This document shows positions 1 through 7,024 of a DNA stretch of 8,860 bases, piece by piece. Source of the DNA: Acidobacteriota bacterium (GTDB lineage: Bacteria; Acidobacteriota; Polarisedimenticolia; Polarisedimenticolales; Polarisedimenticolaceae). The notes under the pieces are model-generated. The model made no database searches, had not been told where the DNA came from, and saw nothing but the letters and a program-made list of their open reading frames with translations. Where the stretch lies: positions 7,346-16,205 of the forward strand of contig WVWW01000171.1 of the NCBI GenBank assembly GCA_011773795.1, written 5' to 3'. Each line of letters opens with the position of its first letter. The first letter of the stretch is position 1. Both the position numbers and the translations under genes were made by a program.

Positions 1-3000
1 GCTCCGGCTTGAGTACGGGAAGCTTCGCGTAGGCCGAGAACTCGCCGGCGATGTCGTACAGCGTCCGAACCTGCTTGATCACGGTGTCGAGACAGGCTTC
101 GATCTTCTCGTCCGGCAACACGCCGCCATCGGCGAGCAGCTTGCGCAGGTGCTCGGCGGAGAGCTGGATCGGGGTCAACGGGTTCTTGATCTCGTGCGCG
201 ATCGCCCGGGCCATCTCGGCCCAGGCGGCCAGCTGGTTGCTGCGCATCAGCTCGGTGACGTCGTCGAGCAGGATCAAGGTACCCACCGGTCGTCCTGCCG
301 AGCCGGGCAGCGGGACGCGGACCATCTGCACGCGCCGCGGGCCCTCGTCGTCCTGCACGTCGAATTCGATGGGCTCTCCCGCGGCCGCCGCGCCGTCGCG
401 CAGGGCGGCGCGCAGGCCGGCCAGGGCGTCGGCGGACTCGATCGACGACGAAAGATCGGTTCCGATCTCGACCTCCGCGCCCGCGGCGGCCAGCAGCTCG
501 GTCGCCGTCGGGTTGAGCGTGACGATCGTGCCCGACCCGTCGATCGACAGGACGCCGATCGTGGCGTGCTGCAGCAAGGTTTCGATGTAGTCCCGTCGCT
601 GCTCGAGTGTCGTTCGCTGTTGTTTCAACGACTGCGCCATGGCGTTGAACCCGCGCACCAGGTCGGCCACTTCGTCACGCGTCTCGGCCTGCAAGCGCGT
701 CGCGTAGTCGCCGGATGCGATCTGCGACGTCGCGCCCGCGAGCGCACGGAGCGGGCGCGCCACGGTGCGGGCCAGACGAGTCGCCGCGACGATCAGCAGC
801 GCCGCGAGCACAACCGTGGCCACGAGGATGATCTCGGCCACGCGACGCACCTCGCGATGGATCTCGCCGGGCGCGCGTACCAGCGGGACGGCGACGACCA
901 TTTGCCGTGCCAGCGCGACACTGCGGATCGGGGCGTAGGCGACCGGAAGATCTCTTCCGCCGAGGATCTCACGCCGGACCAGCGAGGGTCGACCGTCCAT
1001 CGCGACCTGGCGCTGGACGTCGTAGTCCAGGCGCGCAGGCAAGACGCCGGCGTCGAACAGCTCGCGTTTTGAGCTCGCGACGACACGGCCGCGCTCGTAC
1101 ACGTGCACGTCCTGACCGACGACGCGCCGCAGCCACAGCAGGAAGCTGTCGCCGATCTCCACCGGGCCCGCGGATTCGAGCTCGTCGGCATCGTCGGGGA
1201 GGTCCAGTGGCGAGGCCGCGTCCTCGAGCAGCCGCTGTGCGGCGCCGGCGAAACCGACCGCCGAGCTCTCCAGCTCTTCGCCGGCGCGGGTCTCGATGTA
1301 GCCGCGCAGGATCAAGGACAATCCGACGAGCGGCACGACCGATGCGACCAGTGTCGCGGCGACGAGCTTGCGCTGGAAGGAGCCGCGCAGCGCGGCGTCG
1401 AGCAGCTTCGGCCCGCCACGCCGGAGGACTTGCGGCAGGAGGGCGACGACGAACAGGATCGCCAGACCCACGAGCAGGAAACGCAACGATCCGGCCAACC
1501 GCTCGAGCGGGGCGGGATCCTCGATCAGCAACAGGTGCAGCCGGGTGGGCTCGCCGAGCGCGACACCGATGAACCGCTCCTCGCCGGCGCGGAGCCGCAC
1601 GATCTCGCCGCTCCTCGCCGCTTCCCTGAAGTCGCCCGTCTCTGCCGGCGGGCGGGCCAGGGTGGAGCGCAGCGGTGCGCCCTGGTTGTCGTACACGACG
1701 TAGTGCAGGTCGCCCGGACGATCCTCTCGTCGCTGGCCCAGGGCGGTCAGGTAGGCCCGTCCGGCCGGCAGGAACGGTAGGTTTTCCGGTTCGTCCAGGA
1801 CGTGGGCCACGACCACGCCGCGGGGCTCTCCCTGACGCGTCAGCGGTGCCTCGATGTGCAGCAGCCGTTGCCTCACCGTGGCGACCGGCCGGAACGGCTC
1901 GTCGAAGAACACCGGGGTGTCCTCCGGCAACGCCTCCCACGGACCGACCTCCTCGTCGAGCTCCGGGAGGTCGTAACCGAAGTGGCTCAACGGTTGCAGG
2001 TTCAGGTCGTAGAAGTCGAGCGATGACTGGTAGCCGCCGTGCGCCAGCGCGCTGTCGATCCAGTAGTGAAAAGCCCATTCGGACGGGTCGAGGGCGAGCG
2101 CGGACGCCGTGGGCTCGGCGAACGCACGTTGGACCTCGGCGACGGTCGCCCGGAGTGCGACCTCGCGCCGGGAAGACTGCTCGAGGACCTGCGGCGCGAA
2201 GTCGATGCGAACCCGCTCGAGCCCGGCGTCCTGCTGGCGTTGCTGGAGGACGAACGAGGTCGCGATGGCCAGCGCGCTGAAACACAGGGTGGTGGGCACC
2301 AGCGCGCTCAGGGTCCGCGGGTCCGTCGAGGTCGCGCGCAACAGCAACAGAGAGGCGAGGGTCGCCACGCCGAGGAGGGTCAAGATCAGCCCGGCTCCGA
2401 CGAGCACACGGGCGTCGTCGATCCACTGGCCCCCGGCGTCGAACAGGACGTCGCGGGAATTGCGGGCCACGATCAGGACCAGCCTGCCGGCAAACACCGC
2501 ACCACCGACCGTCGTCGCGATCAGCACCCAGCGTGTGCTCTTCCTGGTCTGCGCCGCCGGCGTGGACAGCCGGCGGCGAAGCGCCATGGCGACGAGATAG
2601 ATGCCCAGGCCGGTGAGGAGCAGGTCCACGGGCGAGGCCAGCAGCGGCCCGAACGTGCGCACCCCGAACAGGCTCGCCGTGACCGCCTCGCGGGAGAGCA
2701 GCCACTGCGGGATCCCGGTCCAGCCGAGCAGCAACCGTAGCGCCAGGATTGCCACGACCGCCTGGGCCAGTCCCCGCGTCGTCTGGACGCGTGCACGCCA
2801 ACCGAATCCGAATGCGACGACCAGCGTCGTCGCCAGCGCCGCCGCGGCCACGAGCAAGCCTCGGATCCGATCGGCGCGGTGCCCCGGCGTCGGCGGCGAA
2901 AGCTGGATCTGCACCGCGGAGGATCCGCCGTCCGCCTGCCACGTCCGCGCGACGGTCTCGGCCGGCAGCGTGCCGGTGTCCTCTTCGATGCCGACTCGCA

Positions 3001-3526
3001 AGACGACGCTCGCGCCGCGAAACAGGTTCTCGGGCAGCAGTGCCGCCAGCCCGCCCGCATGCTCGTGTGAGTGAAGGGTAAACGACGCCAGCGACAACCA
3101 GCCTTCGGCGTCCGGGCCGGCGCGAACGATCCAGCGGGTCACCGCGCCGCGCGCCTCGATCCACGACGCGGGGCCGTCGAGATCGTTGAACTCGGCGGGT
3201 GGGTCGGCGGGAGTCCCGTGCCAGATCAGATACTCGCCGTCGCGGTCGACGATGCCGACACCTTCGAGCCGGCGCAGCAACGGTCTGTTCGTGGCGGAGT
3301 CGCGCAGCTGCGGGGGGAACGCGTCCAGCGCCGCGGAAGCGATCCCGGTCGCCTCCGCATGCAGCCCGTCCAGCGCGATCTCGAACGCGTCGGCACGATC
3401 TGCCAGCGATGGGATCGCACCGTCGAGCAAGCGATCGGGAACGAACGAAACAACGGCGGCCAGCAGCCACAGCGCTGCAAGCAGGGCGACGAGACGCGCG
3501 GCCGGTCGGCGTTCTATCTCCGAGAT
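1..3526 (-). CDS. NtrY-like membrane sensor histidine kinase, 3' end outside the window
   Basis: At least 1175 residues are visible; the ATPase domain lies beyond position 1. Using the start at 3526, there is one membrane segment (about 11-29), an extracytoplasmic domain (30-220), six membrane segments (221-425), a second extracytoplasmic domain (427-680), two more segments (681-701, 721-741), a third extracytoplasmic domain (742-897), and a tenth segment (898-916). HAMP (about 917-969), PAS (about 980-1095) and HisKA follow. The H-box reads AHEIKNPLTPIQLSAEHLRK with phospho-accepting His1111, typical of the NtrY family. Cytoplasmic loops are Arg/Lys-rich, which fits this topology. The kinase should autophosphorylate and pass phosphate to a regulator not seen here. 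NtrY kinases are usually about 700-800 residues, so the N-terminal half is an unusual addition. The start is uncertain: no ATG, GTG or TTG occurs in frame from 3431 up to 3953. ATC at 3526 has GGGAG 8 nt upstream and keeps segment 1. The gene overlaps the end of the upstream small exported protein and is probably co-transcribed with it. The signal sensed is unknown. Confidence 0.9.
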   Translation of the reverse strand, partial: MSEIERRPAARLVALLAALWLLAAVVSFVPDRLLDGAIPSLADRADAFEIALDGLHAEATGIASAALDAFPPQLRDSATNRPLLRRLEGVGIVDRDGEYLIWHGTPADPPAEFNDLDGPASWIEARGAVTRWIVRAGPDAEGWLSLASFTLHSHEHAGGLAALLPENLFRGASVVLRVGIEEDTGTLPAETVARTWQADGGSSAVQIQLSPPTPGHRADRIRGLLVAAAALATTLVVAFGFGWRARVQTTRGLAQAVVAILALRLLLGWTGIPQWLLSREAVTASLFGVRTFGPLLASPVDLLLTGLGIYLVAMALRRRLSTPAAQTRKSTRWVLIATTVGGAVFAGRLVLIVARNSRDVLFDAGGQWIDDARVLVGAGLILTLLGVATLASLLLLRATSTDPRTLSALVPTTLCFSALAIATSFVLQQRQQDAGLERVRIDFAPQVLEQSSRREVALRATVAEVQRAFAEPTASALALDPSEWAFHYWIDSALAHGGYQSSLDFYDLNLQPLSHFGYDLPELDEEVGPWEALPEDTPVFFDEPFRPVATVRQRLLHIEAPLTRQGEPRGVVVAHVLDEPENLPFLPAGRAYLTALGQRREDRPGDLHYVVYDNQGAPLRSTLARPPAETGDFREAARSGEIVRLRAGEERFIGVALGEPTRLHLLLIEDPAPLERLAGSLRFLLVGLAILFVVALLPQVLRRGGPKLLDAALRGSFQRKLVAATLVASVVPLVGLSLILRGYIETRAGEELESSAVGFAGAAQRLLEDAASPLDLPDDADELESAGPVEIGDSFLLWLRRVVGQDVHVYERGRVVASSKRELFDAGVLPARLDYDVQRQVAMDGRPSLVRREILGGRDLPVAYAPIRSVALARQMVVAVPLVRAPGEIHREVRRVAEIILVATVVLAALLIVAATRLARTVARPLRALAGATSQIASGDYATRLQAETRDEVADLVRGFNAMAQSLKQQRTTLEQRRDYIETLLQHATIGVLSIDGSGTIVTLNPTATELLAAAGAEVEIGTDLSSSIESADALAGLRAALRDGAAAAGEPIEFDVQDDEGPRRVQMVRVPLPGSAGRPVGTLILLDDVTELMRSNQLAAWAEMARAIAHEIKNPLTPIQLSAEHLRKLLADGGVLPDEKIEACLDTVIKQVRTLYDIAGEFSAYAKLPVLKPE

Positions 3527-3939
3527 TCTCGTATCTCCCGCACGACCCAGCGTTGTTCTTCCGGCTCCAGGGACAGGTGCAGTCGCACATCGGCCCGTCC
3601 CTGTCGGTCGACCAGGGTGAGACGCGCGGAGGCCAGCGCGAGCCCGCCGGATTGCTCGATCGTCTGCAACGTGAAGGACTGGACCTTCCCTCTTTCGAAG
3701 AAATCCTGCAGCACGGCATGCAGCTGCCCGCTGCGGAGCGCGCCGTTCTCGGGCCCGAGCCGGACCAGATGCACGCGCACCTTTCCCGCGCTCGGCAACA
3801 GGTCGCGTAACCCGTCCGCGTCTCCCTGCACGAGGGCCGCCCCGAACGCGTCGACGGCTCCACGCGGGTCGGCGCCCAAGGACAACGACGCTGCGAGCGC
3901 GATCGCCACGACGACCGTTTTGACGCCGAAGTTTCTCAC
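3514..3939 (-). CDS. Small exported NTF2-like (DUF4783-type) protein
   Basis: This is a 141-residue protein. The N-terminus (Arg2, Lys7, then hydrophobic VVVAIALAASLSLGA) is a signal peptide, probably cleaved after about Ala23, so the protein is likely periplasmic or surface-associated. The mature part begins DPRGAVDAFGAALVQGDADG, followed by alternating helix and strand ending in an amphipathic beta region (SLEPEEQRWVVREIRESRR). This layout resembles small NTF2-like DUF4783 proteins; the assignment rests on pattern only, and no catalytic residues are evident. The GTG at 3939 is chosen because it gives a positively charged signal peptide; a second GTG at 3909 would lose the charge. No Shine-Dalgarno precedes 3939, and the promoter upstream puts the transcript start near the GTG. 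The TAG stop lies 13 nt inside the downstream sensor kinase, so the two are probably one operon. A role as a sensory accessory of that kinase is possible but unproven. Confidence 0.65.
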   Translation of the reverse strand: MRNFGVKTVVVAIALAASLSLGADPRGAVDAFGAALVQGDADGLRDLLPSAGKVRVHLVRLGPENGALRSGQLHAVLQDFFERGKVQSFTLQTIEQSGGLALASARLTLVDRQGRADVRLHLSLEPEEQRWVVREIRESRR

Positions 3940-3945
3940 GAATCG

Positions 3946-3975
3946 AGCATAATGCGTCGGAAAACGGGGTGTCAA
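3946..3975 (-). promoter_or_regulatory. Sigma-70 promoter for the small exported protein and kinase operon
   Basis: On the minus strand a perfect -35 TTGACA (3975-3970) is followed after 18 nt by TATGCT (3951-3946). The predicted transcript start is about 3939, on or next to the GTG start codon, which suggests a leaderless mRNA. The -35 lies inside the first codons of the divergent thiolase gene. Confidence 0.6.
3948..3953 (+). promoter_or_regulatory. Possible -10 box of the divergent thiolase gene
   Basis: CATAAT matches the -10 consensus at 5 of 6 positions and overlaps, on the opposite strand, the -10 of the divergent operon. A TTGACG at 3920-3925 is 22 nt away, too far for a standard -35, so the promoter may be weak or need an activator. 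The predicted start is about 3960, giving a leader of only 8-18 nt. Confidence 0.35.
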
Positions 3976-4982
3976 ACGTGTCGCGATCGGAAACGAAACG
4001 AAAGGCCGTCGGGCTCTTCGGAGGGGGCCTCGACAGCATGCTGGCCTTCGAATCGATGCGACGCGCGGGGGTCGCGATCGAAGGGGTGCACTTCGATACG
4101 GGTTTCGTCCGCGAGACGCACCGAGATGTCGCGCGAACCGGTGGCGCGGGATACGACGTCGAGACGATCGACGTCCGCCAGCGGTATCTCGAGGAAGTCG
4201 TGGCCGCACCGCGCTTCGGTTACGGCTCGGGGATGAACCCGTGTCATGACTGCCGCGCGTTCATGCTCTCACGGGCCGACGAGTGGGCCGCCGAGCGCGG
4301 TGCCGATCTGTTGTTCACCGGTGACGTGGTCGGCCAGCGGTCTCACGACCAGTCCCACGAGGCTTTTCGGGTCGCCGAGCGGGAGTCCGGCACGACGGGG
4401 CGGGTCCTGCGGCCGCTCTCCGCGGAGTATGTCGACAGGCCGGACCACCCGGCGGCCGAGTCGGCCTCCGGACCGGCCGCGCGCCTGCAGGGACGCTCCC
4501 GGCGCGAGCAATTCCGGCTGGCCGCCGACTGGGGCGTGACGGACTACCCGACGCCCTCCGGCCGCTGCTGCCGTCTCGCGGAGCCGGCATTCGCCCGGCG
4601 CATCCGCGACTACCTCGAGCATCCGCCGGCCGGCAGCCCGCAGGCCGCCGACATCCCGCGTCTGGCGATCGGCCGGCATTTCCGTCTGGCGTGGGATCTC
4701 AAGGTCATCCTGGCGCGGAGCGAGGACGAGGCCCGAAGTCTCGCTCGGTGGGCCCCGGGGTCGGGGCAGTGCCGTCCGGCGGACCGTCCGGGCCCCGAGG
4801 GCCGGATCGAGGGGACCTCGCTCGATTCGGACGCCCTGGCCGACGTGGCGGCCCTCGTGGCGAGCTACACGGCGCGGGACCCGTCGGACGAGATCGAGGT
4901 GCTCGTCCTGTTTGACGGCCGGGAGCGCCGAATCCGCGCCGGACCGGCGAGCGAGGAGAGCCTGACCCTGTGGCGTGTCTAG
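3969..4982 (+). CDS. PP-loop tRNA sulfurtransferase (ThiI/MnmA-like) with C-terminal NFACT-R-like domain
   Basis: The 337-residue protein is likely a tRNA thiolation enzyme that adenylates a uridine and transfers sulfur through cysteines. The PP-loop is FGGGLDSM (17-24). A conserved block GYGSGMNPCHDCRAFML (84-100) carries Cys92 and Cys95, FTGDVVGQRS lies at 116-125, and a second cysteine site, PSGRCCRL, has Cys200 and Cys201. These blocks are those of the ThiI-like PP-loop family, often labelled only as tRNA thiouridylate enzymes. The C-terminal third (about 230-337, beginning PRLAIGRHFRLAWDLKVILA) resembles the NFACT-R RNA-binding domain linked to this family; that call is from memory and moderate. 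The modified base is probably 4-thiouridine, but 2-thiouridine cannot be excluded. The first PP-loop residue, normally Ser, is Gly18. The start could instead be GTG at 3978, which has GGGG 8 nt upstream. Two tRNA genes follow within 45 bp on the same strand. Confidence 0.8.
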   Translation: MSNVSRSETKRKAVGLFGGGLDSMLAFESMRRAGVAIEGVHFDTGFVRETHRDVARTGGAGYDVETIDVRQRYLEEVVAAPRFGYGSGMNPCHDCRAFMLSRADEWAAERGADLLFTGDVVGQRSHDQSHEAFRVAERESGTTGRVLRPLSAEYVDRPDHPAAESASGPAARLQGRSRREQFRLAADWGVTDYPTPSGRCCRLAEPAFARRIRDYLEHPPAGSPQAADIPRLAIGRHFRLAWDLKVILARSEDEARSLARWAPGSGQCRPADRPGPEGRIEGTSLDSDALADVAALVASYTARDPSDEIEVLVLFDGRERRIRAGPASEESLTLWRV

Positions 4983-4996
4983 CGCAAGGCCCGGTG

Positions 4997-5005
4997 TGCT
5001 ATAAG
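4997..5005 (+). promoter_or_regulatory. Extended -10 promoter for the tRNA pair
   Basis: TGCTATAAG has the TGn extension plus TATAAG (5 of 6 to consensus, 5000-5005). No convincing -35 is present, as usual for extended -10 promoters. Predicted transcription starts near 5012, 16 nt before the tRNA-Val 5' end. The upstream gene stops at 4982, so read-through could also contribute. Confidence 0.5.
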
Positions 5006-5027
5006 GACGCCTTCGCGACCGTGAAAA

Positions 5028-5102
<75 letters not shown>

Positions 5103-5127
5103 CGAGGTTGACGTCTTCGAAACGAGT

Positions 5128-5203
5128 GGGCGGCTAGCTCAGATGGGAGAGCGCGGCGTTCGCAACGCCGAGGTCGAGGGTTCGATCCCCTTGCCGTCCA
5201 CCA
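5128..5203 (+). tRNA. trnA: tRNA-Ala (anticodon CGC)
   Basis: The acceptor GGGCGGC (5128-5134) pairs with GCCGTCC (5193-5199) with one G-U pair. The D stem is GCTC/GAGC. The anticodon stem CGGCG/CGCCG encloses TTCGCAA, giving anticodon CGC at 5161-5163, which reads GCG codons. The T stem GAGGG/CCCTT encloses TTCGATC. The discriminator is A and CCA is encoded at 5201-5203. Only 25 bp separate it from tRNA-Val, with no separate promoter evident, so they are probably co-transcribed. No hairpin with a T-run follows; the convergent hutH stop codon begins 3 bp after the CCA. Confidence 0.97.
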
Positions 5204-5206
5204 CTC

Positions 5207-6730
5207 TTACTTGAGCTCCCCGCAGACCTTCTCCGCGGCCGCCCGCAGCTTGCCGCTCTCGATGAAGCGTTTGGCTTTATCGATGTCGCCGGCGAGCACG
5301 CGGTCTTTCTTCATGTGCGGGACCGTGCGGCGGAACGCGGCGCGTGCCGACTCGACCGCGACGGCGGCCTCGAGCGGCCGGTGCATGTCCAGGGCTTGGG
5401 CGGAGCAGAGCGCCTCGATGCCCAGCACCGTCCCGACGTGATCGACGATGCGGGCCGCCTTGCGCGCCGCGTGAGCCCCCATCGACACGTGGTCTTCCTT
5501 GGCGGCGGACGTCGGGATCGTGTCGACGCTCGCCGGGTGCGCCAGAATCTTGTTCTCGGAGACCAGCGAGGCCGCGGTCACGTGCGCGAGCATGAACCCG
5601 GAGTGCAGACCGGGATCGTGGGCGAGGAAGGCGGGCAGGCGTGAGAGGTCCGGGTTGAGCAACCGCTCGATGCGCCGCTCGCTGATCGTGGCCAGCGAGC
5701 AGGACGCCGTGCCGAGGTGGTCCAGCGCCACGCTCACCGGCTGCCCGTGGAAGTTGCCGCCGGAGACGAGCCGGTCCGCTTGGACAAAGACCATCGGGTT
5801 GTCGGTGCTGGAATTGATCTCGCATTCGAGGACCCCGCGCACGTAGCGCAGCGCGTCGCGGACCGCGCCGTGCACCTGCGGGATGCAACGCAGCGAGTAA
5901 CAATCCTGCACGCGACCGCAGTCGGCGTGGCTCTTCTCGATCTCGCTCTTGCGCAGCAGCTTGCGCAGGTTGGCCGCGGACGCCACCTGGCCGGGCTGCG
6001 GCCGAGCCGCGTGGATCGCGCGCTCGAACGCGTGGTGACTGCCCATCAGCGCTTCGAGGCTCATCGTCCCGATCACGTCGGCTGCCGTGCACAGCCGCTC
6101 GGCTTTCAGCAGGGCCAGCGTCCCGACACCGGTCATGACCTGGGTTCCGTTGATCAGCGCGAGACCTTCCTTGGCCTCGAGCCGCAGCGGTTTCAGCCCG
6201 GCGCGCCGCAGCGCCGAGGGCGTCGGGCAGCGCTTGCCCTTGTAGAAGACCTCGCCTTCACCGATGAGCGTGAGCGCCAGGTGGGCGAGGGGCGCCAGGT
6301 CTCCGGAGGCGCCGACGGAGCCCTTGCGCGGGATCACCGGGTGGATGCCGTGCTCGAGGAACTCGCACATCCGCTGCACGGTGGCCAGCCGCAACCCGGA
6401 ATGCCCCCGCACGAGACAGTTGATCCGCAAAGCGAGGATCGCGCGCACGGAGCGTTCGGAAAACGGCTTGCCCACGCCGGCCGCGTGGCTGCGGATCAGG
6501 TTGAGCTGCAGCTCGTCGAGCTTGTCCGCGGGGATGCCGACCCGGGCGAGGTGGCCGAATCCGGTGTTGACGCCGTAAACCTGCCTGCCGTCCGCCATCG
6601 CTCGCTCCACCACCGCGCGTGAGGCGCGTACCACCTCCTTCGCCGCAGCGGCGAGGCGACATTCGGCGCCGTCGGCGATCGCCTCCACCTGCTCGAGGGT
6701 CAGCGACCGCCCGTCGAGGTTGACGGCCAT
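5207..6730 (-). CDS. hutH: Histidine ammonia-lyase
   Basis: This 507-residue enzyme, close to the usual HutH length, deaminates L-histidine to urocanate and ammonia in the cytoplasm, the first step of histidine breakdown. The MIO cofactor motif GSVGASGDLAPLAHLA (137-152) supplies Ala141-Ser142-Gly143, which cyclises to the electrophilic prosthetic group. Tyr52 in YGVNTGFG (52-59) matches the family catalytic tyrosine. SHAAGVG (81-87) with His82 matches the histidine-specific form rather than the tyrosine or phenylalanine lyases. INGTQ, SSTDNPMVF and the EALCSAQALD segment are also in place. The ATG at 6730 overlaps the upstream gene's stop as TGATG, indicating translational coupling; a GTG five codons earlier (6745) would lengthen the overlap and is less likely. 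No other hut genes (hutU, hutI) are in the window. The 3' end abuts the convergent tRNA-Ala with no visible terminator. Confidence 0.95.
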   Translation of the reverse strand: MAVNLDGRSLTLEQVEAIADGAECRLAAAAKEVVRASRAVVERAMADGRQVYGVNTGFGHLARVGIPADKLDELQLNLIRSHAAGVGKPFSERSVRAILALRINCLVRGHSGLRLATVQRMCEFLEHGIHPVIPRKGSVGASGDLAPLAHLALTLIGEGEVFYKGKRCPTPSALRRAGLKPLRLEAKEGLALINGTQVMTGVGTLALLKAERLCTAADVIGTMSLEALMGSHHAFERAIHAARPQPGQVASAANLRKLLRKSEIEKSHADCGRVQDCYSLRCIPQVHGAVRDALRYVRGVLECEINSSTDNPMVFVQADRLVSGGNFHGQPVSVALDHLGTASCSLATISERRIERLLNPDLSRLPAFLAHDPGLHSGFMLAHVTAASLVSENKILAHPASVDTIPTSAAKEDHVSMGAHAARKAARIVDHVGTVLGIEALCSAQALDMHRPLEAAVAVESARAAFRRTVPHMKKDRVLAGDIDKAKRFIESGKLRAAAEKVCGELK

Positions 6731-6924
6731 CAGCCGACCGTCCACCAGGCCAGCAGCAGCCCGGCGCCCATCATCACCAGCCCGAGCATGCGCAGCGGGG
6801 TGTCCTCGTAGGTCGCGATGACGGACATCGTCTTACGCACGCCCGTGGGCGAGATGAACCAGGGCAGCCCCTCGAGAAACAGCGCCAGACCCAGCGCCGG
6901 AAGCAACAAATCGATGGCGTTCAC
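6730..6924 (-). CDS. DUF2065 (YjeT-like) small inner-membrane protein
   Basis: This is a 64-residue protein with two hydrophobic helices (about 3-25 and 46-62) around a polar loop containing PWFISPTGVRKTM (21-33). This pattern, with the family's usual 60-70 residues, fits DUF2065, whose E. coli member is YjeT. Its biochemical role is unknown. The start is a GTG at 6924; the open frame continues upstream but enters the promoter of purA, and no Shine-Dalgarno is obvious. The stop TGA forms a TGATG overlap with the hutH start, so the two are one transcription unit. In E. coli yjeT lies directly before purA; here the gene also neighbours purA but points away from it. Confidence 0.85.
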   Translation of the reverse strand: MNAIDLLLPALGLALFLEGLPWFISPTGVRKTMSVIATYEDTPLRMLGLVMMGAGLLLAWWTVG

Positions 6925-6931
6925 GGCGCCG

Positions 6932-6937
6932 AATGTA
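6932..6937 (-). promoter_or_regulatory. Weak -10 candidate for the DUF2065-hutH operon
   Basis: TACATT on the minus strand matches the -10 consensus at 4 of 6 positions and would start transcription near 6925, adjacent to the GTG at 6924. No recognisable -35 is present at the proper distance. If correct, the mRNA is leaderless. Confidence 0.3.
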
Positions 6938-6950
6938 GCACAGCCGTGCG

Positions 6951-6959
6951 TGCTATCAT
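6951..6959 (+). promoter_or_regulatory. Extended -10 promoter for purA
   Basis: TGCTATCAT combines the TGn extension with TATCAT (5 of 6 to TATAAT, 6954-6959). No good -35 is visible. Predicted start is about 6966, giving a leader of about 60 nt before purA. The same TGCTAT core is used ahead of the tRNA pair. Confidence 0.5.
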
Positions 6960-6980
6960 CCGCCCCCGGCTTTCCCCAAA

Positions 6981-7000
6981 CGGACCGAGTTCCCGGTCTG
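6981..7000 (+). promoter_or_regulatory. Hairpin in the purA leader
   Basis: CGGACCG (6981-6987) pairs with CGGTCTG (6994-7000), seven pairs including one G-U, around a six-base loop. It lies in the untranslated leader about 13 nt before the Shine-Dalgarno. No T-run follows, so it is not an intrinsic terminator; it may stabilise the mRNA or have no function. Confidence 0.35.
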
Positions 7001-7024
7001 TCGAAGTCGTCCGGAAGGATCGGA

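Noticed and set aside
149..1072. Plus-strand open frame of 307 codons opposite the kinase
   Set aside because: Low-complexity Arg/Gly/Gln-rich antisense translation without recognisable domains; it lies opposite well-supported kinase domains.
969..3863. Long minus-strand open frame of 964 codons overlapping the kinase and the exported protein
   Set aside because: Its translation is dominated by Arg, Pro and Gly with no membrane segments or motifs. The neighbouring minus-strand frame gives HAMP, PAS and the H-box, so this is a GC-driven shadow.
3940..4209. Upstream extension of the exported protein to 4209
   Set aside because: It is Arg-rich, lies antisense to the thiolase, crosses the promoter and would bury the signal peptide.
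5277..6092. Minus-strand open frame of 271 codons inside hutH in another frame
   Set aside because: Arg-rich shadow; the HutH frame carries all catalytic motifs across this stretch.
6818..7024. N-terminal extension of purA by 69 codons
   Set aside because: It would run through the DUF2065 gene and the promoter region; the conserved PurA start and a good Shine-Dalgarno are at 7025.
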